Assembly: GCA_030620065.1 (NCBI GenBank)
Contig: JAUXFJ010000057.1
Location: forward strand, 1 to 8,548
DNA length: 8,548 bases
Direction of reading: 5' to 3'
Source of the DNA: Anaerolineaceae bacterium
GTDB taxonomy: Bacteria; Chloroflexota; Anaerolineae; Anaerolineales; Anaerolineaceae
How positions within the stretch are numbered: position 1 is the stretch's first letter; every line of letters starts with the position of its first letter. The notes under the pieces were generated by a model, which was given only the letters and a program-made list of their open reading frames with translations, did no database searches and had not been told where the DNA came from. Below, piece by piece: positions 1 to 6,031 of the stretch. The position numbers and the translations under genes are program-made.

Positions 1-2
1 AT

Positions 3-47
3 CTGGTAGGGGAAAAGTTGGATTGGGTTGCGCGAGGAAAAGAATAG
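3..47 (+). CDS. possible C-terminal tail of an upstream gene (partial)
   Basis: Reading from base 3 gives an open stretch of 14 codons (LVGEKLDWVARGKE) ending in TAG at 45-47. The composition looks like an ordinary soluble protein end, and the next gene starts shortly after, as in the rest of this tightly packed cluster. One other frame is also open across the edge, from base 2 to a TGA at 50-52, but its Arg/Lys/Gly/Cys-rich product looks less protein-like. The fragment is too short to assign a family, and the call rests only on its position and plausibility. Confidence 0.35.
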   Translation: MVGEKLDWVARGKE

Positions 48-76
48 CATGATATACATTATTGATAGTATTTATC

Positions 77-81
77 AGGAA
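77..81 (+). promoter_or_regulatory. ribosome binding site that decides the first methyltransferase start
   Basis: AGGAA lies 4 nt before the ATG at 86. The frame is also open from a TTG at 62, but no purine-rich site precedes that TTG, so the ATG is preferred. Confidence 0.6.
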
Positions 82-85
82 ATCT

Positions 86-985
86 ATGCAGGAACATAAT
101 ATTAAGGGGCAAGTACGCCAGTTCTATGATCAGGTGGGCTGGCAGATGGCTGGTGAGGGCTTGTATCAGAATGCCCGTTATGAGGATTTACGTCCAGTCT
201 CACGGGAATATATACACCGTTGTCATATGCGTGTGAAGCGTCATCTTGCAAAATCTGGTGACTATTTATTGGACGCAGGTTCGGGCCCTGTGCAGTACCC
301 GGAGTATGTAACCTATTCTGAGGGTTATAAGCGACGGGTGTGTATGGATATCTCAATCGTTGCGCTCAAGGAGGCCAGAGGACGCCTGGGTGAAAAAGGT
401 TTGTATGTGGTGGCAGATATCGCCAGGTTACCCTTCAAACTCGAAGTGTTTGATGGCATTGTTTCACTACACACCATCCACCATTTGCCCATGGAGGAAA
501 AGGTGGCAGCATATGAAAACCTATATAAACGCTTGAAGCCGGGTAGAGCGATGGTTACAGTTGATGGCTGGACAATTTCACCTTGGATGACGCGTATGAC
601 ACTGCTGATGAGGATTGCAGACAGATTAAACTCTAAACAAGCAAAAAAGCTGGAAGTTGATGCCACTTTGTTGAAGGAAGATCCTGCATCTATAGATAAT
701 GACAGTGTAGTAGAAAAAACGAAAGAAAAACCTGTTGGCACGTTTGTTCACAAGATAGATGCTAATTGGTTGAAAAAGACTTTACAAGGCCGGGTACCAT
801 TTAGGATTTTGGTATGGCGCAGTGTCAGTGTTAGATTTTTGCGTTCCATGATCCAGCCTGCGTGGGGAGGGCGCTTCTGGTTGAAGGTTCTTTATCGGTT
901 GGAAGAATGGTTTCCACGCTTCTTTGGTGAGAAAGGGCAGTACCCTTTGATCGTGATGAAAAAACCAGAGTCTGTTGAAGTATAA
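86..985 (+). CDS. class I SAM-dependent methyltransferase
   Basis: Predicted cytoplasmic methyltransferase of 299 residues using S-adenosylmethionine. Residues 60-67 (YLLDAGSG) form the glycine-rich SAM-binding motif I. Asp88 in CMDIS fits the acidic residue that binds the SAM ribose, Asp111 in VVADIARLPF fits the adenine-contacting motif, and 122-135 (FDGIVSLHTIHHLP) is the post-III strand typical of the Methyltransf_11/25 families. The N-terminal 55 residues, rich in Arg, Tyr and His, probably form a substrate-specific cap. The C-terminal part (about 195-299) is basic and aromatic and outside the core fold; its end resembles proteins in glycan clusters but I cannot name the substrate. Start chosen at ATG 86 from its ribosome binding site. 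It lies 33 nt upstream of the pseB-type gene, so O- or N-methylation of a sugar or glycan made by this locus is a reasonable inference. Family call strong, substrate unknown. Confidence 0.85.
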   Translation: MQEHNIKGQVRQFYDQVGWQMAGEGLYQNARYEDLRPVSREYIHRCHMRVKRHLAKSGDYLLDAGSGPVQYPEYVTYSEGYKRRVCMDISIVALKEARGRLGEKGLYVVADIARLPFKLEVFDGIVSLHTIHHLPMEEKVAAYENLYKRLKPGRAMVTVDGWTISPWMTRMTLLMRIADRLNSKQAKKLEVDATLLKEDPASIDNDSVVEKTKEKPVGTFVHKIDANWLKKTLQGRVPFRILVWRSVSVRFLRSMIQPAWGGRFWLKVLYRLEEWFPRFFGEKGQYPLIVMKKPESVEV

Positions 986-1007
986 GTAGATTTTATTAAC
1001 AAGTTGT

Positions 1008-1012
1008 AGGAG
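1008..1012 (+). promoter_or_regulatory. strong ribosome binding site of the pseB-type gene
   Basis: AGGAG sits 6 nt before ATG 1019, inside the 33-nt gap after the methyltransferase. It is among the strongest translation signals in the window and supports the annotated start. Confidence 0.75.
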
Positions 1013-1018
1013 AGTGCT

Positions 1019-2026
1019 ATGGATTGGCAAAAAAAGGTTGTTCTTGTGACCGGAGGAACGGGATCATTTGGGAAGAAGTTTATTGATATTCTGCTTAAAG
1101 AATACCATCCTGCGAAAGTGATCGTTTTTAGCCGTGATGAACTCAAGCAGCATGAAATGCGTGTAAGCGGCTTTAACCAGCCGAACTTGCGTTATTTTAT
1201 TGGTAATGTGCGTGACCGAGACCGTTTATGCCGTGCGTTGAAGGGCGTGGATATTGTTGTTCATACCGCTGCATTGAAGCAGGTACCAGCCTGCGAATAT
1301 AACCCCATGGAAGCGATTAAGACCAATATCCTCGGCTCTAGCAATGTGGTTGATGCTGCGTTGGCGACCGGTGTAGAAAAGGTGCTGTCGCTCAGCACAG
1401 ATAAAGCAGTGAATCCGGTTAATCTATACGGTGCGACGAAACTCGCGGCTGAAAAGTTGATGGTGCAGAGCAATGCCTATGCCGGCGGTATGAAAACGCG
1501 GTTTAGCTGCGTGCGTTATGGGAATGTGGTTGGGTCGCGCGGCAGTGTCGTACCTTTATTTCTTAAACAGCGCGATAGCGGTAAGCTTACCCTGACGGAT
1601 GAACGCATGACACGATTTTGGATCTCCTTAGAGCAGGGCGTACGTTTTGTGATCCGTTGCGTTGAGCAGATGCAGGGCGGCGAAGTTTTTGTGCCCAAGA
1701 TTCCCAGTATGACTATGGTTGACTTGGCAAAGGTGATTGCACCTGAAGCCGAATTAGAAGTTATTGGTATCCGACCAGGAGAAAAACTTCATGAGGTTTT
1801 AATTTCAGAGGATGAAGCAAGGCAAACGATTGAATTAGAGGATATGTATGTGGTACAACCAGCTGCTGCACTTTGGTTTGGCCATGAATGGGAAGGGCGT
1901 GGAAAGCCACTCCCCGAAGGATTCAACTACGTCAGTAATACCAATAGTGATTGGTTGAATGTAGAACAAATCAATGAGATCATCGCCCCCATTGAAGAGG
2001 ATTATAAACAGGGAAAACTTGTATGA
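1019..2026 (+). CDS. pseB: UDP-N-acetylglucosamine 4,6-dehydratase (C5-inverting), PseB/FlaA1 type
   Basis: Extended short-chain dehydrogenase of 335 residues, the usual PseB length. It is expected to convert UDP-GlcNAc to UDP-2-acetamido-2,6-dideoxy-L-arabino-hex-4-ulose with a bound NADP(H), in the cytoplasm. The Rossmann loop is TGGTGSFG (11-18). FSRDELKQHEM (36-46) and HTAALKQVPACEYNP (81-95) are hallmark stretches of the PseB/CapE/WbjB group. The catalytic set is T126-D127-K128 with Y136 and K140 in LYGATK; the D-K pair corresponds to Asp132/Lys133 of Helicobacter FlaA1 (from memory) and separates inverting dehydratases from retaining ones. RYGNVVGSRGSVVPLF and RMTRFWISLEQGV follow as in the family. 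Its stop overlaps the next gene's start (ATGA), so it is translationally coupled to a reductase. The first step is shared by pseudaminic acid and by UDP-L-FucNAc/PneNAc pathways, so the gene alone does not fix the end product. Confidence 0.92.
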   Translation: MDWQKKVVLVTGGTGSFGKKFIDILLKEYHPAKVIVFSRDELKQHEMRVSGFNQPNLRYFIGNVRDRDRLCRALKGVDIVVHTAALKQVPACEYNPMEAIKTNILGSSNVVDAALATGVEKVLSLSTDKAVNPVNLYGATKLAAEKLMVQSNAYAGGMKTRFSCVRYGNVVGSRGSVVPLFLKQRDSGKLTLTDERMTRFWISLEQGVRFVIRCVEQMQGGEVFVPKIPSMTMVDLAKVIAPEAELEVIGIRPGEKLHEVLISEDEARQTIELEDMYVVQPAAALWFGHEWEGRGKPLPEGFNYVSNTNSDWLNVEQINEIIAPIEEDYKQGKLV

Positions 2027-2940
2027 CGCATTTACTTGTGACAGGTGCCAGCGGATTGCTGGGTTTGAATCTGTCGCTATTAGCTGTGGCACAAGGGTTT
2101 AGAGTTACCGGCTGGGTGCATACTCATGGCCTGAAGCATGCCCCTTTTTCCATACAGCAAGTTGATCTTTGCGAGTTGGATAGTATTGCGGCACGCATCA
2201 CTGAGATAAAACCTGATCTGATCATTCATTGCGCGGCTTTGGCCAACCTGGAAGCTGCAGAAGCCGATCCAGGTCTGGCGCAACGACTTAACGCTGACGC
2301 TGCAGGGCGTTTAGCCCAGATTGCGGCTGAACGTCAGATCAACCTTGTGCATATATCAACGGATGCTGTATTTAATGGGCAGCGTGGCGACTACACAGAA
2401 GAGGATGAACCCTCTCCATTAGGTGTATACGCTCAAAGTAAACTTGCTGGTGAACTAGCTGAGCAAGAAGCCAATTCGAGTGCAATCATTGCGCGAGTGA
2501 ATTTCTATGGATGGAGCTTATCGGGTGTGCGCAGCCTGGCAGAGTTCTTCTTTAATAATTTGCAAGCGGGTAATCCGATTAAGGGTTTCACGGATGTGCT
2601 CTTTTGTCCTTTATATGTGGCGCAGTTGGCAGATATTTTGTTGGAAATGGTAGCAAAGAAGTTGTATGGGGTCTATCACGTTCTCAGCACGGAATCATTG
2701 AGCAAATATGCCTTTGGATTGGCGATTGCGAGACGTTTTGGTTTTGATGAAAACTTAATCACACCGATTTCAGTGCAAAATGCTGGTTTACTAGCACAGC
2801 GTTCACTAAGTTTAACGTTGAAAGTTGATAAACTCCAAAACGATCTGGGGCATGTGCTGCCTGAGCAGGCTGAAGGATTGGAAGCTTTTTATCAGGCTTA
2901 TCAAAATGACATTCCCAAACAACTGCGAGCTTGTTTATAA
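2023..2940 (+). CDS. RmlD-type SDR, probable NDP-4-keto-6-deoxysugar reductase
   Basis: Extended short-chain dehydrogenase/reductase of 305 residues in the RmlD (dTDP-4-dehydrorhamnose reductase) superfamily. The nucleotide loop is TGASGLLG (7-14). CAALANLEAAEADP (70-83) matches the family's NCAAYT-V--AE-DP-like segment, HISTDAVFNG (110-119) carries the catalytic Ser/Thr, and VYAQSKLAGE (135-144) supplies Tyr136 and Lys140. The start overlaps the pseB stop by 4 bases (ATGA), implying coupled translation, so the simplest inference is that it reduces the 4-keto product of PseB. It thus parallels the CapE-CapF/WbjB-WbjC pairs of UDP-L-FucNAc synthesis, but at this length it lacks room for the C-terminal cupin epimerase domain of CapF. 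No dTDP-rhamnose genes (rmlA, rmlB, rmlC) are visible nearby, which argues against ordinary rhamnose synthesis. Exact substrate and stereochemistry are not readable from the sequence. Confidence 0.8.
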   Translation: MTHLLVTGASGLLGLNLSLLAVAQGFRVTGWVHTHGLKHAPFSIQQVDLCELDSIAARITEIKPDLIIHCAALANLEAAEADPGLAQRLNADAAGRLAQIAAERQINLVHISTDAVFNGQRGDYTEEDEPSPLGVYAQSKLAGELAEQEANSSAIIARVNFYGWSLSGVRSLAEFFFNNLQAGNPIKGFTDVLFCPLYVAQLADILLEMVAKKLYGVYHVLSTESLSKYAFGLAIARRFGFDENLITPISVQNAGLLAQRSLSLTLKVDKLQNDLGHVLPEQAEGLEAFYQAYQNDIPKQLRACL

Positions 2941-3028
2941 AGTGTTTAATAATTTACAAATTGTTATATCGTTAGTGAGAAAAGCAGGGTTTTGACATTT
3001 CGAATATCGTAAATCTTTGGAGGTGGCT
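2941..3028 (+). other. AT-rich 88-nt intergenic spacer
   Basis: This gap separates the pseB-rmlD pair from the synthase gene. It begins very AT-rich (2941-2970) and contains a perfect TTGACA at 2992-2997, but no TATAAT-like box follows at the normal spacing. It ends with the GGAGG ribosome binding site. There is no G/C-rich hairpin with a T run, so I see no intrinsic terminator and assume transcription continues through. Confidence 0.4.
3019..3023 (+). promoter_or_regulatory. ribosome binding site that decides the NeuB-type start
   Basis: GGAGG lies 5 nt before ATG 3029. An in-frame TTG at 3017 would overlap this site, so it cannot be the main start; translation should begin at 3029. Confidence 0.8.
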
Positions 3029-4093
3029 ATGGAAATCAAGATTGGTTCCAAGCTTGTCGGTGGCAAGCATCCGACATATTTAATTGCTGATATTGCCGCA
3101 AATCACGATGGTAGTTTGGAACGCGCGAAATTGCTTATCCGTTTGGCAAAAGAAGCCGGTGCTGATGCAGCCAAGTTCCAGAACTTCCGTGCTACCAAGA
3201 TCGTTTCTGATTATGGCTTCACACACATGAATGGGCAGGTATCCCATCAGGCGAAATGGAAAAAATCAGTTGTTGAAGTATATGCTGGTGCTTCTGTTCC
3301 CTTTGACTGGTCACCAGTCTTAAAAGAGGCTTGCGACGAAGCAGGGATTGATTACTTTTCATCACCCTATGATTTTGAAGCGATTGATATGCTGGATGCC
3401 TTTGTACCTGCCTACAAAATTGGGTCAGGTGATATCACCTGGATCGAAGCTTGTGAACGGATGGCAGAAAAAGGTAAGCCGGTGCTGCTGGCTACAGGGG
3501 CTTCGGATATTTGCGATGTGCAACGTGCGGTGCGTGCCATACTGCGCATAAACCCGCAGCTTGTTTTGATGCAGTGTAATACCAACTACACAGCTAATCC
3601 GGGGAATTACGATTACATTCACCTCAATGTACTCAATACTTACCGTAGTATGTTCCCGGATGTGATCCTTGGACTTTCTGATCATACCCATGGTCATGCA
3701 TGCGTTTTAGGCGCTGTGGCTTTGGGTGCGAAGGTGATTGAAAAGCACTTCACAGATGATAACGACCGTGAGGGTCCTGACCATCCATTTGCAATGAACC
3801 CACAGACTTGGGCGGATATGGTTGAAAACATACGCCAACTGGAACGCGCGATGGGTTCTGGGGATAAATTTATCGCGGGCAATGAAAAGCAGACAGTCGT
3901 GATCCAGCGGCGCTGCTTGAGGGCAGCTCGTGATATCAAAGCTGGCGAGGTGATGACACGTGAGATGATTGTTGTCCTGCGTCCTGCAACGCCTGGTGCG
4001 ATCAGTCCGTATGAAATTGATGCAGTTATCGGAACCAAAGCGCTGCAGGACCTTGAGGCTGGACAGGGGCTACGCTGGATTCATTTTGGATAA
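3029..4093 (+). CDS. neuB: N-acetylneuraminate synthase family protein (NeuB/SpsE): nonulosonate synthase
   Basis: Predicted PEP-dependent synthase of 354 residues that condenses PEP with an N-acyl hexosamine to form a nine-carbon nonulosonic acid. Residues 17-285 form the TIM barrel. IADIAANHDG (19-28) is the N-terminal active-site motif, ADAAKFQ (45-51) holds Lys49, AYKIGSGD (128-135) Lys130, and QCNTNYT (182-188) the Asn/Thr pair. SDHTHGH (217-223) and IEKHFT (237-242) carry His219 and His240, expected to bind the divalent metal. GPDH (249-252) is the motif of NeuB and legionaminate-type synthases, not the D-S-x-F-S of pseudaminate synthases. Residues of about 295-354 are the SAF/antifreeze-like domain that caps the partner active site in the dimer (RRCLRAARDIKAGEVM... 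then PGAISPYE). Asp21 stands where canonical NeuB has Glu. Start is set by the GGAGG site. Family firm; hexosamine substrate inferred only from neighbours, and the gene symbol denotes family, not proven Neu5Ac synthesis. Confidence 0.92.
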   Translation: MEIKIGSKLVGGKHPTYLIADIAANHDGSLERAKLLIRLAKEAGADAAKFQNFRATKIVSDYGFTHMNGQVSHQAKWKKSVVEVYAGASVPFDWSPVLKEACDEAGIDYFSSPYDFEAIDMLDAFVPAYKIGSGDITWIEACERMAEKGKPVLLATGASDICDVQRAVRAILRINPQLVLMQCNTNYTANPGNYDYIHLNVLNTYRSMFPDVILGLSDHTHGHACVLGAVALGAKVIEKHFTDDNDREGPDHPFAMNPQTWADMVENIRQLERAMGSGDKFIAGNEKQTVVIQRRCLRAARDIKAGEVMTREMIVVLRPATPGAISPYEIDAVIGTKALQDLEAGQGLRWIHFG

Positions 4094-4126
4094 ATTGCTT
4101 GCTGAACAAACAGGTTAAGCATTGAT

Positions 4127-5251
4127 ATGCGAATTCTCTATTTCACACGTTCTGATTCTCCTCATGACCAACGTTTCCTGACGGCAATTTCCGGCAGCGG
4201 ATATGAGGTTTACGCGCTGCGTTTGGAGGCTGGAAGTCAGGCTCTACTTACACCGCCAGGTGTTACTGAAGTTGAGTGGAAGGCGTGCCGGCGTGATTTC
4301 CGATTCATTGATCTGCTGCGTTTATTACCCAGGTTGAAGAAGCTCATCAAGCAAATCCAACCTGACCTGATCCATGCAGGGCCGATCCAAAGCGCGGCGT
4401 TTTTAGCAGCAGCTACGGGTTTCAAGCCATTGCTGAGCATGTCTTGGGGTTATGATATCTTAAGGGATGTGGAGCGTGGAAGAATATGGCGTTGGGTTAC
4501 AAACTATACACTGAAACACAGCGATAGACTGGCAGTGGATTGCGAGACCGTGGCTGAGAAAGCTGAACGTCTTGGATATGCACGGGACAGGATGATACTT
4601 TTCCCTTGGGGTGTCGACCTCGAATATTTTTCGGTTGAAAGTGGCACAGAAGCAGCAGAAAAGTGGCGGCGCGAGATGGGTTGGGAGAAATATTTTGTAA
4701 TTTTAGGACTGCGAGCTTGGGAGCCGATTTATGGGATGGACGTGTTGGCACGCGCCTTTGTTTTAGCTGCACAAGATGAACCCAACTTGAGGCTTGCTAT
4801 GCTGGGGCATGGTTCACAAGCACATGAGATCTACCGTGTCCTAACTGAAGGTGGGGTGAGTGACAGGGTCTTTTTTGGAGGCAGAGTCGGTTATAATGAC
4901 TTGCCAGGCTATTATTGTGCCGCTGATTTATATGTCAGCCCATCTCACATAGATGGTTCTTCCGTATCTTTAATGGAAGCCTTAGCCTGCGGCCGGCCGG
5001 CTTTGGTGTCAGATATTCCAAGCAACATGGAATGGGTCAAGCCTGGAAAAACAGGTTGGCTATTCAAAGATGGCAATGCCCAATCCCTCGCTGATGCGAT
5101 GGTCAGTGCCTATCATAGTAAGACGTTAACCAGCATGCAACTAGCTGCCAGGCAATTAGCAATAAATAAAGCTGACTGGAACAAGAACTTCAAAATATTA
5201 AGAATGGCATATGAGGTTCTTGAAAAAGAGTTTAAATATAAAAAGGTGTGA
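4127..5251 (+). CDS. GT4-family glycosyltransferase (GT-B fold)
   Basis: Retaining glycosyltransferase of 374 residues with two Rossmann-like domains. The N-terminal acceptor domain starts MRILYFTRSD and includes PDLIHAG (79-85) and SWGYD (106-110). PWGVD (160-164) is the usual linker into the C-terminal donor domain. There, LRAWEPIYGMDVLARAF (195-211) matches the G-R-x-x-x-x-K-G loop region in altered form, and LAMLGHGS and RVFFGGRV follow as in Glycos_transf_1 proteins. The donor motif E-x7-E appears as D276...E284 (DGSSVSLMEALACGRP), so the first acid is Asp, as in a subset of the family. No signal peptide or membrane segment, so it acts at the cytoplasmic membrane face. Its ribosome binding site is weak (AGG about 12 nt before ATG). 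It follows the synthase gene after 33 nt, so it may add a nonulosonate-linked or neighbouring sugar to the glycan. GT4 enzymes normally use NDP-sugars, hence transfer of the CMP-sugar itself is less likely. Confidence 0.88.
   Translation: MRILYFTRSDSPHDQRFLTAISGSGYEVYALRLEAGSQALLTPPGVTEVEWKACRRDFRFIDLLRLLPRLKKLIKQIQPDLIHAGPIQSAAFLAAATGFKPLLSMSWGYDILRDVERGRIWRWVTNYTLKHSDRLAVDCETVAEKAERLGYARDRMILFPWGVDLEYFSVESGTEAAEKWRREMGWEKYFVILGLRAWEPIYGMDVLARAFVLAAQDEPNLRLAMLGHGSQAHEIYRVLTEGGVSDRVFFGGRVGYNDLPGYYCAADLYVSPSHIDGSSVSLMEALACGRPALVSDIPSNMEWVKPGKTGWLFKDGNAQSLADAMVSAYHSKTLTSMQLAARQLAINKADWNKNFKILRMAYEVLEKEFKYKKV
5241..5246 (+). promoter_or_regulatory. ribosome binding site deciding the lipoprotein start
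   Basis: AAAAGG lies 7 nt before ATG 5254, inside the end of the GT4 gene. A GTG at 5248 overlaps the GT4 stop (GTGA) but sits only 1 nt after the site, so ATG 5254 is preferred. Confidence 0.55.
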
Positions 5252-5253
5252 AT

Positions 5254-5991
5254 ATGACTAAAAGCAAATACTTATCATTACTTTTTTTGTTGATCTTCAT
5301 TCTACCAGCCTTAGCTTGCCGGTTTCCTTTCGGCGTTAGGCCAACTGAGGAGGCAATTCAACAAGAAACAAGCATTGAAGAACCACTGGAATCGCCAAAG
5401 GTTGAAGAAGTACAACACGAGGAATCCCTTCCTCTTCAACAAGCGGAAGGAGTTTCGGATGTCTTTACGCCTTATATAAGCCGTGGGGTGCAGATTATGC
5501 TTCCGGGAAGCTATGTATTGGGTGACATTGAAAACGATCTGCCTATCCTGATTGATGCATTGTCAGCTATGGCTGACCCTGAAGGGGCTGCAGATGCTCA
5601 ATCGCTCTACGGCCAATATGAGGATGACATCATGCTGTGGGCATTTGATTCGAAGAGTCAGAAAAGTGCCCAAACTAGCGTGCTTGTTTTAAAAAATGAA
5701 GAATTTGCCGGGCTATCTCTATGGTTAATAAGGTCATTGACTAACTTGTTCATTGGCGAAGAAGCGGACACGCTTGAGCAGGAAATTATTGAAATGGACG
5801 GACGTGACACACTCCGTCTGCTTACTAAAAGTGAGAACGCCGGTGTTATAACAGCACAGGCATATTATGCTTTCAATGATTCTTCGAAATTGTGGATTGT
5901 GGCATTCTTTACAACACTAGATGAGCTTGATACACGTTTACCAGATTTTGATCAAAGCGTGAGCTCTTTCCAGGTGCTTTCATTGCCGTAA
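5254..5991 (+). CDS. lipoprotein of unknown function, embedded in the glycan operon
   Basis: Protein of 245 residues that I cannot assign to a named family. It opens with a lysine-containing n-region (MTKSKY), a hydrophobic core (LSLLFLLIFILP, 7-18) and ALAC with Cys22, a slightly atypical lipobox since Pro and Ala precede Leu-Ala-Cys. It should therefore be exported by Sec, lipid-modified on Cys22 and anchored outside the cytoplasmic membrane. Residues of about 28-68 are a Glu/Gln/Pro-rich linker with little predicted structure. From about 70 to 245 there is a compact alpha/beta domain starting GVQIMLPGSYVLGD and ending KLWIVAFFTT...SVSSFQVLSLP. That beginning and end recall the PsbP/Mog1/DUF1795 fold, but this is a resemblance by eye. 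The gene begins 2 nt after the GT4 stop, so expression is surely linked. A role in sensing, binding or displaying the finished glycan is only a guess. Confidence 0.75.
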   Translation: MTKSKYLSLLFLLIFILPALACRFPFGVRPTEEAIQQETSIEEPLESPKVEEVQHEESLPLQQAEGVSDVFTPYISRGVQIMLPGSYVLGDIENDLPILIDALSAMADPEGAADAQSLYGQYEDDIMLWAFDSKSQKSAQTSVLVLKNEEFAGLSLWLIRSLTNLFIGEEADTLEQEIIEMDGRDTLRLLTKSENAGVITAQAYYAFNDSSKLWIVAFFTTLDELDTRLPDFDQSVSSFQVLSLP

Positions 5992-6031
5992 ACTTACGTT
6001 TGATTTGGTGGATTTCAGGGTGCATGTATAA

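Noticed and set aside
62..85. TTG start at 62 extending the first methyltransferase by 8 residues
   Set aside because: No ribosome binding site precedes it, whereas ATG 86 has AGGAA at the right distance.
325..741. 138-codon open frame on the minus strand
   Set aside because: It lies wholly within the methyltransferase gene in antisense, has no recognisable motif and a Ser-rich, shadow-like composition.
2953..2970. Short ACAA-A-TTGT inverted repeat in the 2941-3028 gap as an operator or terminator
   Set aside because: Only 4 bp per arm, AT-rich and without a following T run; expected by chance in such sequence.
2992..2997. Perfect TTGACA as a promoter -35 box before the NeuB-type gene
   Set aside because: At 16-18 nt downstream there is only TCTTTG-like sequence overlapping the ribosome binding site; no usable -10 box, and any start would lie at or beyond the start codon.
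3694..4038. 114-codon open frame on the minus strand
   Set aside because: Antisense shadow of the well-supported synthase gene; no domain or ribosome binding site seen.
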